From assembly GCA_013540605.1 (NCBI GenBank), contig JABVCK010000020.1:1-64000 (forward strand): a stretch of 64,000 nt of DNA. The letters run 5' to 3'. The notes under the pieces were generated by a model that saw only the letters and a program-made list of their open reading frames with translations, searched no databases and had not been told where the DNA came from. The translations under genes and the position numbers were made by a program. Numbering within the stretch: position 1 is the first letter of the stretch; each line of letters begins with the position of its first letter. Of this stretch, positions 47,680 to 56,339 are shown one piece after another. The DNA is from Bacillota bacterium (GTDB lineage: Bacteria; Bacillota; Clostridia; Ch29).

Positions 47680-47723
47680 TCCTGAAAGGATTCTGTGAAA
47701 GGATTCACGGACTGAAAGTCCGT
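47680..47723. repeat. Hairpins with GAA tips on the other side of tnpA
   Basis: TCCT-GAA-AGGA (47680-47690) and ACGGACT-GAA-AGTCCGT (47707-47723), with TGAAAGGATTC repeated twice between. Same tip motif as the array at 47022-47108; probably the transcript-upstream end of the IS200-like element, which ends near 47750 in the portal gene. Confidence 0.75.
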
Positions 47724-47749
47724 AGGTTTAAACCAATCACTTGTTAACA

Positions 47750-48179
47750 AAAGGGGCCACAGCTCCAGCACCTGTCCGCCCTTGCCCCGCACTACCTGCG
47801 CATAGGCGTTTCCCCATAATAGAAGCTGGGTCATCAGCACCTCCCGGAAGGTAAAGCTGGTCATCTCCGGATTGGGCATATCGTGGAGTATGGAATACAA
47901 AGGGTGGGCCGTGACCTTTTCCTTGCCCCGGTCAAGCCTCCTGTACAAGGGCAGGGGCAGGCTGGCCACCGTCTCGGCAATAACTCTGACACAGGCATAA
48001 ACGGCAGTTACGCGCATTGCGGTTTCCTCATTTACCCTGACACCTGCAGTGGAAGCCATACCTGTACCGACATCCTCTCCCAGAAGGAATGCCTTCAGCC
48101 TGCCGCTTATGGGGCTGTTACGCCTGTCACCAGGGCCCGCTCTTGGTTGAAAAAACCTTGATAATATCGATAGTTTCAT
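47750..48179 (-). pseudogene. Phage portal protein, N-terminal part
   Basis: About 143 codons from an ATG with AGGAGGAACG upstream (48179). RVNEETAMRVTAVYACVRVI and YSILHDMPNPEMTSFTFREV are the start of HK97-type portal proteins. It breaks off after VLELWPLL, where the IS200-like element begins; a normal portal is about 400 residues. Second gene of the prophage head module after the terminase. Confidence 0.88.
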
Positions 48180-48248
48180 TGTCGTTCCTCCTGAAAATGG
48201 GCATGAAAAAAGCACCCTTCTAAGGTGCTAATATTGTCATATTCCTAT

Positions 48249-48869
48249 TTACTTGTTCTCTATCACTTGAAAAATACAACGGTTCAATGGCTCCAAACCT
48301 TTATTGACAGCAGTAATCGTAGCTTCTAACAAAGTTTCGCTTTCAATTAAAGACCAGTTAATAATATAACCGGAATCCAAAGCCAACTGCCGCATAAACT
48401 CTCTGATAGTACGACCATTACCTTCTCTAAACGGATGTATCATATTAAGTTCAGACATGTAATAAGCTGCCTTTTTAGAAAACTCCTCCGGATTCAAGCC
48501 TCTTAAATAGTTGTCCTTTTTTAGTTCATTAAATAAATTTTTTAAGTTTTCTTCAATAAACTGCCATTGACAGAAAAGTGTAGAACCCTTATGAATATTC
48601 TCAATTCTAAATTTGCCTGCAAAAGGATAGATGTCTTGAAAAATATATTTGTGTATCCTCTTTAAGTGAGTTATTCCAAATCTGCCTTTAACAGGCTGTT
48701 CTTTTTCAAGCTGGTATTGTCGAAGCATGGTAATATCCGCTTCATACTGCGCTAATGCTTTTACATCCCGGATGTTCTCTTTGTTAATCAACACCTCGGA
48801 ATCTTTATAGCAATAGATAGATTGATGGTTTTCTGCAGGATCATAATTTGAAAAGCCACTATCACTCAT
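48249..48869 (-). CDS. fic: Fic-domain AMP transferase toxin
   Basis: 206 aa from the ATG that overlaps the antitoxin stop. The complete active-site motif HPFREGNGRTIREF is present, as is the upstream flap region (FRIENIHKGSTLFCQW). Fic toxins modify target proteins (DNA gyrase and topoisomerase IV for VbhT/FicT) by adding AMP to a Tyr or Ser. No inhibitory helix is seen in the protein itself, which fits inhibition by a separate small antitoxin encoded immediately upstream. It lies between terminase and portal genes of the prophage remnant and appears intact. Confidence 0.92.
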   Translation of the reverse strand: MSDSGFSNYDPAENHQSIYCYKDSEVLINKENIRDVKALAQYEADITMLRQYQLEKEQPVKGRFGITHLKRIHKYIFQDIYPFAGKFRIENIHKGSTLFCQWQFIEENLKNLFNELKKDNYLRGLNPEEFSKKAAYYMSELNMIHPFREGNGRTIREFMRQLALDSGYIINWSLIESETLLEATITAVNKGLEPLNRCIFQVIENK

Positions 48870-49068
48870 TATTATACCGCCCAAATTTAGAAGAGTGACT
48901 TTCCTTTATCCTTGCAATGGCCTCTCTGCTACTGATCTTATCTTCGAGGTACTGTTTGCCAATAGCTTGTGCATGTGCGCTCGGTTTTAATCCCTCAAAA
49001 GCCATTGACGCCCCGACACTGGAAATTATTCTAGTATTCTTTAAAACCTTTCGAACCCTTGTTTTCAA
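48862..49068 (-). CDS. VbhA-like antitoxin of the Fic toxin
   Basis: About 68 aa. SMAFEG fits the Fic inhibitory motif (S/T)xxxE(G/N), whose Glu blocks ATP binding in the partner; SAHAQAIGKQYLEDKISSREAIARIK is the VbhA-family tail. I prefer a TTG start at 49068 because AGAGGTGG lies just upstream; the longer frame lacks a site. It overlaps fic by eight bases, typical of toxin-antitoxin pairs. Confidence 0.85.
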   Translation of the reverse strand: MKTRVRKVLKNTRIISSVGASMAFEGLKPSAHAQAIGKQYLEDKISSREAIARIKESHSSKFGRYNNE

Positions 49069-49122
49069 GAGCACCACCTCTCTATTTATTATACTCAAAT
49101 CTGTGCCAAAAGACAATTTTGT

Positions 49123-49818
49123 TTAAAGCCCCCAAAGCACCAATATCCCTCTTCCATCATACACGCTGCCTTTATTTTCATGCCGAATCGCCCTGTCCAA
49201 GGCCATGATTAGCGCAACCGCACCATCAATCCGCTCGGTGCTTTTTTCCTTGTCCGGCTTGATATTCCCTGCCGGATCGGTTTTCACATGGATATTGTCC
49301 ATCATCCAGCGAAGCACCGGATGCCCGCCATGGGTCATTACGTTAAACATTTCCCTGTCGGCCACATGTAGTTCATCGTATAAAACAGCATGGGGATTAA
49401 TCCCGTGTTTAGAATATGCCTCACTTGATAATACCTGGTAAAAAGAGTTCATTGCCGGATATATTACTCTCTTTTGGAAAGCTATAATTTTAAGCCTTTT
49501 TTGAAGAGCCGGACATGATCTGATCATTTCTATAGCCACTTGATATATTAAACTGGCTTGCGCCCTGTCAGCAGCGCAACTGTAGATTTCTGCACCCCGT
49601 TCGCCATCAGCAGTAAGCATGTACAGCGCTATTGCTGCTCCAAGCTCCGTCTTGCCTTGCTTTTTAGGAAACTCTACATATACTGTTGTGAATTGTCTGT
49701 AGCCATCTTCTTTAATAACCCCGAACACATTATGAATAATCTCTCTTTGCCAGGGAAGTAAAATAAATGGTTTCTTATACGACTCCCCCTTAGTGTGCTT
49801 TTTTAAATTCCACCTCAT
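49123..49818 (-). pseudogene. Phage terminase large subunit with a large internal deletion
   Basis: Residues 1-165 are the ATPase front: LPWQREIIHNVFG, EFPKKQGKTELGAAIAL (Walker A-like) and HAVLYDELHVAD (Walker B). Then the frame jumps from NVMTHGG directly to the C-terminal end HPVLRWMMDNIHVKTDPAGN, KSTERIDGAVALIMALDRA. About 300 residues, including most of the nuclease, are missing, yet the frame stays open. No packaging activity is expected. Its start overlaps the truncated methylase. Confidence 0.88.
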
Positions 49819-50464
49819 AATGCCCCTCGGTCTGGTAGTACGGCGGGTCGCAATAAAAAAAGGCGTTGTCCCTGTCGTATTGAAGGATCAACGCCTCAAA
49901 GTCTTTATTCTCGATGACCGTATCCTTAAGCCTGCGGCTTCCCGACCATATAAGGTGGAAGGTTTTCCGGATATCAAAGGGCTGGCAGCTATATGAGGTG
50001 CAGCCGCTGCCGTAGCTGTAGCGGATCAGCTTGAAGAAGGCGGCGGCGCGTTTTACGTCCGACATGGTCGCGTTTTCAATGAGAATCGCTTTGATTTCCT
50101 CAAACTGCGGCTCGGTCAGATAGATCTGCGCCAGTTCCAGTTCCTCGTTTAAGTATTCATTGGTGAATTCCTCCTTGAGCAAGTATTTTTTCAATGCGGC
50201 AAACTCATCTCTGCCGTTTAGCGGCAGAAAATTCAGTTCCTTTAGCAGAGCCAAGGGGCGTTCTTTCACACACAGGAACAAATTGGCAAGGTCGGTGTTG
50301 TAGTCATTATAGACCTCCATGCTTGCATCCGGTTTCCTGCCGAAGAGTACCCAACCGCCGTCGCCAAAGACCTCAATGTATCTTCCATAATCTTTGGGCA
50401 TCCGCTGATAAATAAGTTCGCGCAGGGCCTTTTTGCCGCCGACCCAGCTGATAATGCTGTTCAA
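49790..50464 (-). CDS. DNA adenine methylase (D12 class), C-truncated
   Basis: 224 aa. The AdoMet motif (SIISWVGGKKALRELI; the usual second Gly-rich block reads EVFGDGGWVLFG) and the catalytic DPPY (FFYCDPPYYQTEGHYEVEF) are present. After DPPY only about 18 residues remain; usual members go on for another 40-60. The end lies in the terminase start, so one deletion probably removed both the methylase tail and the DNA between. Activity doubtful. Would methylate adenine for phage self-protection. Confidence 0.82.
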   Translation of the reverse strand: MNSIISWVGGKKALRELIYQRMPKDYGRYIEVFGDGGWVLFGRKPDASMEVYNDYNTDLANLFLCVKERPLALLKELNFLPLNGRDEFAALKKYLLKEEFTNEYLNEELELAQIYLTEPQFEEIKAILIENATMSDVKRAAAFFKLIRYSYGSGCTSYSCQPFDIRKTFHLIWSGSRRLKDTVIENKDFEALILQYDRDNAFFYCDPPYYQTEGHYEVEFKKAH

Positions 50465-50471
50465 TCATCCA

Positions 50472-50672
50472 TCACCTCCTTGGCCTGCTGATCCTGTCCA
50501 TATCGGTCCGCATACAGCTCCCGTCTGTACTCCAGCAGATAAAGCCGACACCAGGATAGGGACAGCCTTTGCAGCGCTCGGTGTCTTTTGGCAAGGGTAC
50601 GTTGTGAATTTTTCTTGGTGGCGCAGGATCGCTGCCGGTTTTTTTCTCCTGTGTTTTTGTGTCTGTGTTCAT
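50472..50672 (-). CDS. Small Cys-containing phage protein
   Basis: 66 aa ending eight bases before the methylase start. Four Cys (ERCKGCPYPGVGFICWSTDGSC) could bind zinc; the front is charged and Pro-rich. Similar short proteins sit before Dam genes in clostridial prophages, but I cannot name a function. Confidence 0.55.
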   Translation of the reverse strand: MNTDTKTQEKKTGSDPAPPRKIHNVPLPKDTERCKGCPYPGVGFICWSTDGSCMRTDMDRISRPRR

Positions 50673-50768
50673 AGTTCAGCTCCTTTCCGGCAACAAAAAA
50701 AGACGCTGCCTATTCAGATAGCACCTCATGCTTGTATGCCTTTAATAAAAAAATAGCGGCATGCATTT

Positions 50769-51368
50769 CTACACACCGCCCATCTTAGGAATTTCATCTG
50801 GCTCATCTTCCACATATTCATATTCGCCGGTGCTTTCATTGTAGATATATCCTGCTTCGGCAAGGTCTATATCAAGAATACTTGCCGCCAGCTCAAGCGC
50901 CTCGGCAGAACCGCCTTCTGGTGTAAAGCAACTTAGGGTTTTGCCGCCTTTAAACTCTGCCTTGCCGGTATTATAGCCAAAGTCCTCATCAGCCCATTTG
51001 TAGTCAAAACGGATATCGGGAAACATAGAGGACAGCTTTTCTATCAGTCCGTTGATACTGCTCCATGCGGTTAAGAATTTTACCGTGCTGCCGTCAAAAT
51101 TCTCTGCGGTACGTTCGTCATAGCCATAGCTGTTCCATTTCGTTCCCCAATTTTTTATGCTCCAGTCATACCAGCAGTTTTCAGCGCCGTACTTTTCAAT
51201 CTCCTCCCTGCCAAGATTGCCCCTGTAGATGTGTTCCGGCATCGGTGTAATTTTATTGAAGTCAATGCTGCCCGTTCCAATCTCATCATTTTTGATGGCT
51301 TCAAACATTGCTCTGACTTTTTTCTTATCACCATGTGCGGTGAGTATGTTTGTAATATGATTTGGCAT
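50769..51368 (-). CDS. Api92/YubB-like phage or ICE protein
   Basis: 199 aa. The start MPNHITNILTAHG and the layout ITPMPEHIYRGN, WYDWSIKNWGTKWNSYG are those of the YubB-type ferredoxin-like domain found in phage and conjugative elements (DUF1281-like). The C-terminal 30 residues are acidic. Function unknown. It starts two bases after the preceding gene's stop, on the same strand. Confidence 0.75.
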   Translation of the reverse strand: MPNHITNILTAHGDKKKVRAMFEAIKNDEIGTGSIDFNKITPMPEHIYRGNLGREEIEKYGAENCWYDWSIKNWGTKWNSYGYDERTAENFDGSTVKFLTAWSSINGLIEKLSSMFPDIRFDYKWADEDFGYNTGKAEFKGGKTLSCFTPEGGSAEALELAASILDIDLAEAGYIYNESTGEYEYVEDEPDEIPKMGGV

Positions 51369-51369
51369 A

Positions 51370-52330
51370 CTATATTCCTCCCATCGTCTGTCCGTTAAAG
51401 TTTTGTTCAGTTCCCTGCTTCAGCTCCTGTTCCGGCTTGATAAAGAAATTCTTGCTATCCCAAAAGCTGACGTAGATCTCGCCGCAATGAATCTTGATAC
51501 CTCTTTGTTCAAATCCTTCACCCCAGCCGTCGGAATACTGTCCAGTGAAATAATCTGCGAGTATGGACATTTCAGACTCGGTCAGCTCACCATAAACCTC
51601 AACCACCATAACGCCCCACAGCTCGCCGTTGTATTCTTCAACGGTAGGATGGGCGCTGTAGACCTTTTCAGCCAGCGCCTTGTCCCTGTCGAAGTAAACC
51701 ATTAAGCCTCGCTGTCCCTCATTTGGAAGTTTTTCTTTTTCAATAGCCTCCAAAATTTTATCCATGTAATACAGTGCTTCTGCCGGTGAGAGTTCTTCGA
51801 GCATATCGTCCGCACCGCACTCTCCGTACTCATAAGACGGATAAATTTTCACAAATAAGGGACTGAAAAATCTTAGGGTTTGCTTTTCCTTGACGGTGGT
51901 CTGTTTAGGACTGTCACCGGTTTTCACAACGTAGCCGAGACTGGTATATGCACCGGCATTGTTTGCTTCATACTCAACACCTACCCGTTCATAATCCAAA
52001 TAGGGCCATGCACTTTTAGGGATTTCAACCTTGCCGCTCTCCACGAGATAGACGCACTGCAGAGAATATCGCTGCATCCCTGTCGGACATTTTCTCAATT
52101 TTTGACCCCAGGATGTCAAGCTGTTCGAGGGAGTCATGCTCATGGATGTACCGCTTGAGGTTTGGGATAGAAGATTGGACATCAGTGATGCAGATGGCAA
52201 CTGTTGTGCCAAATTCACCATGGGGAGTGAGCTTTTCAAAGACAGCGAGCTTTTCTCCGGTGTCGGACGGCAGGGACAGCCACTCGCCATGCGCCTTATC
52301 CTTGATGTTTGAAACCAATACTTTTAACAT
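51370..52330 (-). pseudogene. Accessory element protein (possibly ArdA-like) with a frameshift
   Basis: An N-terminal frame (52330-52025, MLKVLVSNIKDKAHGEWLSL, VAICITDVQSSIPNLKRYI) passes near 52050 into the main frame (VESGKVEIPKSAWPYLDYERV to QNFNGQTMGGI). The first part resembles proteins annotated as antirestriction ArdA-like in clostridial elements; the second carries a DUF-type domain with GVMVVEVYGELTESEMSILA. Whether the break is real or one gene has a sequencing slip cannot be told. Assignment of function is weak. Confidence 0.55.
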
Positions 52331-53057
52331 TCTTTTTCCTCCAATCTTTTAAATGTAGGCATTAAAATTGACAACAAAAAAAGCGGCGGCATCTTATTTC
52401 TAAAATACCACAGCTAATTTGCTAATAGGGGATTCCTTATTTGGTTTTAGCTGTATAGTAGACGAAACAACCGGGTTTTTATCAGCGGTTTATCATCGTT
52501 TTTACCCCTCAAAAACTGCCCTTCAAAATCGCCGGAAAGCCTTATTTCATGCGGCTTTCGGCACGTTTTATCAGAACTATGCACTCGATGTGCCTTGATT
52601 GGGCAAAAATAATGCCGCTTGAAGCTGGTAGCCCCTTGGCGGAAGGGTATATTTCTGAAAAATTCACCTAAGAATGCGATTTTTTGCTGCCCGCTTTTAC
52701 TCACAAGCTGTATAAAATTGTAAGCAATAAAACCTTCAAAAAGCGTATTGATCTCTTGAAGGCTTTATTCGATACAATTTTTCATCTCAGGGATACTCCA
52801 ATTGTTTTTATAGTTCTGAGCAATTTACTCTAGTGAATCGGGTACCTATTGCTTCCGTGTATTTTCAATGGTTTCCCGTTAAGAAAAGAGACAATCAATT
52901 CCCATTGCGTTCCGTCCAGAACATGCGAATCAACGTATCGTTTCTTCAGCAAATGCTTTAACTTCGATACGGACAAGTTTTATGAGAGCCATCTCCACCG
53001 TTTAGAAATGTTTCTTTTCCGGTTTTCTTTTGAGTGGAAATGGCAGGATAGCCTTTA
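52331..53057. other. Gap, probable conserved non-coding part of a conjugative element
   Basis: Upstream of the ArdA-like gene. 52440-52700 contains a compact stretch with inverted pairs (AGCCTTATTTCATGCGGCTTT near 52545 among them) of a kind I associate with Tn916-type and related conjugative elements; the 85-codon frame it contains on the minus strand is likely spurious. Further on are A/T-rich hairpins near 52725-52780 (CTTCAAAAAG / CTTGAAGG). No clear gene to 53057. Confidence 0.35.
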
Positions 53058-53204
53058 TCAGTCAACCGTATCACCATCCAGCCTTTTCAGTGCTTCACAA
53101 ATGCTCTTATATGTATTCTCAAACTGAGGCATTGTGCTTTCACCTGCATCCTCCATCCTCTGCTTTATTTCAGTCAATATCGCGTCGGTAGTTTCAAATT
53201 GCAT
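53058..53204 (-). CDS. Small protein of the SAP cluster
   Basis: 48 aa (QFETTDAILTEIKQRMEDAG to LKRLDGDTVD), helical and acidic. It starts 46 bases after the 104-residue gene's stop; the ribosome site is weak (CCAGG). Coding-like composition and position support it, but no family is recognised. Confidence 0.45.
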   Translation of the reverse strand: MQFETTDAILTEIKQRMEDAGESTMPQFENTYKSICEALKRLDGDTVD

Positions 53205-53250
53205 ATAGCCTGGTTGAGAATCTATCAGACTGCAACAATCGATGAACGCC

Positions 53251-53565
53251 CTAAGGTTTTTCTGTTACAACCGCCAGCTGCTCCAAGGCACATTTTGTAT
53301 CAGCTGCATTAAGCGCATCCATAGCCTTCTGAATTATTGCGTTCATATCTGCACCCCATATAGCAAATCGGGAGTAAGTCGCCCTTGCTTCCGAATCGCA
53401 AGCATTGGCAAGAGCTCGTCCTAACCGTTGCATAGTCATTGATTCATCACCCAAGCCTTGAAAATGTCGTGTATGTGCTTTTTCAAGGCCAAAGGGTACT
53501 TTTTGGTAATATTCCATTACAGCACTCAGCGTACTATATCGAATCATTCCTGATCGTTCATTCAT
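53251..53565 (-). CDS. Small helical protein of the SAP cluster
   Basis: 104 aa, mostly helical (STLSAVMEYYQKVPFGLEKA, ATYSRFAIWGADMNAIIQKA). GAGGTG precedes the ATG. It lies nine bases after the SAP-domain gene, so both are surely one transcript. No family recognised; it may be a partner of the SAP protein. Confidence 0.65.
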   Translation of the reverse strand: MNERSGMIRYSTLSAVMEYYQKVPFGLEKAHTRHFQGLGDESMTMQRLGRALANACDSEARATYSRFAIWGADMNAIIQKAMDALNAADTKCALEQLAVVTEKP

Positions 53566-53574
53566 GGCAACACC

Positions 53575-54726
53575 TCAACATTTAATGTTCGGATAATTCT
53601 GCTTGAATCGCCGCTTTGCCTTTGCATATATCTTTGTTAAAGCATCAGTATCTCTGCGGCTCTCCATTAATACAATATCTGCACATTCTTCTGGAGTGAA
53701 AAGATGTAAAGGCGCGCTCAATCGATTCATTCGGTCAAGCATCACCGCTTTGAGTTCATCGTCCGTTAAGCTGAGTTCTTTCTGACATTGTATAACCGCG
53801 CTTGTGATGCCAAGTGCCACTGTCGCCGTTGAATCTTTATAAGGGAAGAAGCTCTGGGCAAAAATGTCGAGGTACTTCGGATCGTAGCCATTGCTAAGAC
53901 CGCTTAGATCATAAAACACCACTTCTGATAACATGCCCAGCGCATCTTTTATCTTCTTTTCCTCCATCAGAAAATTTGACATGTGATGCCTGCAGTTTCT
54001 GTATAATCCAAAGTTACCGGCTGCGAAGTGCTCCATGCTGCGCTTATTAAGATAGCCCCATATTTTATCACGATAAGGCATATAGGGTGGCTCATGAATT
54101 ATTTTGTTGAGCGACCATATATCCAGATCTTCAAGTGGATGCCGGTGTATATATGGCACATAACCTTCTTCTTCAAGCGCTTGCTTTCCGAGTTCAGTTA
54201 ACTGATATGTTCTTTTGGCAAAACGGGAGTTAAGTTCTTCATGAGGGATCTCTGTCATAAGACGCTGTACCAGCTCGTCTTTTTTACCGCTCACTTTAAG
54301 TCCACGAGCTTTCAATTCACTTTTTAGAACTGTTGCATTCTCTTTCTCAATGGCACTCTGCAAGTTTCCAATCTGTAGAAATCCTCTATCAAGCAAGGAG
54401 CGAAGCCCCTTTTGAACATCTCTCACCCCATACCTGTACCACCAAAAGCCCTGAAAAGAATTATCTTCCGTAAAATAAGAATCGGCATAATAAAGCATCA
54501 GCACTTCATGCGGATATAATCCGTGCTTGCTTGCAATGGCATCTTTGATTCTTTTCTCGGCCGGAATAACTTCATCTGTTACCGATGGTATTATTTCTGA
54601 CGTCACTTTTACGGAAGACGATATATTTGATTTTGGTTGCTTTGCTGTTCCGGTCGCCATTTTATCTGATGCAACAGGCTTCACGCTTTGAGCTGGTTTC
54701 TTTCTGAAAAGGTCAAAGAATGACAT
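53575..54726 (-). CDS. SAP-domain protein
   Basis: 383 aa. After an unstructured, Ser/Lys-rich first 50 residues it has a helical segment and a SAP motif around 125-165 (TVLKSELKARGLKVSGKKDE), a 35-residue fold that usually binds DNA. The C-terminal 200 residues are helical and unrecognised (ALGMLSEVVFYDLSGLSNGY). RBS GAGGGGG. First gene of a small three-gene unit next to the AbiE remnants, in the defence-rich part of the window. Confidence 0.75.
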   Translation of the reverse strand: MSFFDLFRKKPAQSVKPVASDKMATGTAKQPKSNISSSVKVTSEIIPSVTDEVIPAEKRIKDAIASKHGLYPHEVLMLYYADSYFTEDNSFQGFWWYRYGVRDVQKGLRSLLDRGFLQIGNLQSAIEKENATVLKSELKARGLKVSGKKDELVQRLMTEIPHEELNSRFAKRTYQLTELGKQALEEEGYVPYIHRHPLEDLDIWSLNKIIHEPPYMPYRDKIWGYLNKRSMEHFAAGNFGLYRNCRHHMSNFLMEEKKIKDALGMLSEVVFYDLSGLSNGYDPKYLDIFAQSFFPYKDSTATVALGITSAVIQCQKELSLTDDELKAVMLDRMNRLSAPLHLFTPEECADIVLMESRRDTDALTKIYAKAKRRFKQNYPNIKC

Positions 54727-54785
54727 GATTGCCCCCTCCTCTCTAATTTACATCGCAATTTTCTGAAGGCTCGATTTGCAAAATT

Positions 54786-55322
54786 TTACTTATCCGCATC
54801 CTTGCCAAAGGCTTTGTGATATAGCATCCTTGTGCTTGCTATCACCTGCATCCAAGTTAAATCAGCCGCATAACTGTTTTTTTGCTGATACCGGCTCCAT
54901 AATTCTGCGAGCACCTGTGACTGTTCTATCTCCCACATGTTATCATGTCCGGTTTCCAACAGGCGGGTATAGCTGCCTCTCCTTTCAGCTGTATTTTTAA
55001 ATGCCTCAGAAAACAAGTCCCAATTGATGTCCTGTTCCCTGAGTGTGGTCAAAATGTAGACATCATAATAATCACGCATTCTTGTACTGGTGGTGCTTCT
55101 TGATAAAGTTGCATCCATATCCATTGTGGAGCGGGTATCAATACCGACCATTGCCGCTACCAGCATGCCGCCCTTCAATATGAATTTATCGCGAAAGGGG
55201 GACAGGGATATCCTCTCCAATAGCCGCTCAAGCATGAAGTTTCTTAAAATGATTTCAGCCTGCACGCTTTTTTCCTTTGATAGATTTCGTATCAACGCCT
55301 TCAGCTGAGTTGATGTGTTCAC
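54786..55322 (-). pseudogene. AbiEii-type nucleotidyltransferase toxin, internally deleted
   Basis: 178 codons. The front has the family start FILKGGMLVAAMVGIDTRST and MDMDA with the first catalytic Asp pair; it then jumps to STRMRDYYDVYILTTLREQD, which lies about 200 residues in a normal protein of about 290. About 100 residues, including the other catalytic residues, are missing while the frame stays open. The toxin is most likely dead. It overlaps the antitoxin gene by four bases. Confidence 0.85.
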
Positions 55323-55912
55323 AGCAGCACCTCCAGATAATTTCTTATAACCTTCTCAATTCTCAAAACACCGGCATATTTCATCAGCTTGTTTAAATCC
55401 TTGTCCGATCTGCGGACATATCTTTTAAGCGCATCCGATACCACTGCTGCGTCCTGGTTATTTCTGTCCCGAAGGATATCGCAAATGGTGCGCTCCATAT
55501 TGTATGTCCTGATGTCGTTTCCGAAGGTGGTCTGCTTGGTACAAATTCCAAGGTCAAGCAATTCCTTTTTGACAGTATGAACAATCAGTCCCTCCTGATT
55601 CAACTTACTGGTGTTGTATCCTGTTGGCACTGTCACGCAATAAGCAACCGGATCTCTGTCCGTTAAATCATTCAAAAATAAAGCGGTTTCATGGGAGTAT
55701 ACCATTTTGCTTTTCCGCAGCTGGTGGAGCAGCATTTTGTCCTCCCATACCTTCGGTGTGATATAGATGCCGTGAGCAATCCGTTCAAGCTTGCCCTGCC
55801 TGACAAATTCACACAGGTACTCCCTATGAATGTCATGAGCATCTGCAAGCTTAGCAGTGATTACACCCTTGCTGCTTTTAATCAAAGCTTCCAGCTTTTC
55901 TGTTCCGGTCAT
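55319..55912 (-). CDS. AbiEi-type antitoxin (type IV toxin-antitoxin)
   Basis: 197 aa, complete. N-terminal winged helix (GVITAKLADAHDIHREYLCE, LERIAHGIYITP) for binding its own promoter, then the antitoxin part (SHETALFLNDLTDRDPVAYC, YNMERTICDILRDRNNQD). AbiE systems abort phage growth through the nucleotidyltransferase partner. AAGGGTG before the ATG. Intact although its toxin is deleted, the safe direction for loss. Confidence 0.9.
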   Translation of the reverse strand: MTGTEKLEALIKSSKGVITAKLADAHDIHREYLCEFVRQGKLERIAHGIYITPKVWEDKMLLHQLRKSKMVYSHETALFLNDLTDRDPVAYCVTVPTGYNTSKLNQEGLIVHTVKKELLDLGICTKQTTFGNDIRTYNMERTICDILRDRNNQDAAVVSDALKRYVRRSDKDLNKLMKYAGVLRIEKVIRNYLEVLL

Positions 55913-56045
55913 TGTATCACCCTTCTTGACAATTTTGCTTTAATTATAATTTACAAAAGCATAAATGTCAAGAAGCGTTGGAATAATTATCCTAACAGTG
56001 GAAATGTCAAGAATAGTGCAGAGTGCAAACACCCAAAATTCTAAA

Positions 56046-56165
56046 ATCAGGCAGCGAGACTCTGTGCGGCCTGTCTGTACATAGCCGGCGGAAGCCCGCC
56101 GGGGTTAGCCGTGTAGATCCGCTGCCGGTTGTAGTAGACCAATATGTACCGGAATACGATTGCCT
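56046..56165 (-). pseudogene. C-terminal scrap of an IS3-family transposase
   Basis: About 38 codons ending LPPAMYRQAAQSLAA, preceded by VYYNRQRIYTANPGG, the very end of an IS3 OrfB, different from the other two IS3 pieces in the window. Nothing else of the element is seen between 56166 and 56340. Confidence 0.7.
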
Positions 56166-56339
56166 TTAACCGTTAAGGTAGATACGGTCTATACACTCTA
56201 CTTCCAATGTAACGTTGTCTTTAAGCAGTTCTGCTACAGTTGGCATAAGCAGCACCTCCTTTATTCGATTTTGTTTTCTACATTGTCTCTTAAGTTTCCT
56301 GCTACGATCCCGTAACGTCTTTTATTCCTTACCTTCTAT

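Noticed and set aside
52447-52704. 85-codon minus-strand frame
   Set aside because: No ribosome site, low-complexity basic composition, and it coincides with a structured non-coding block.
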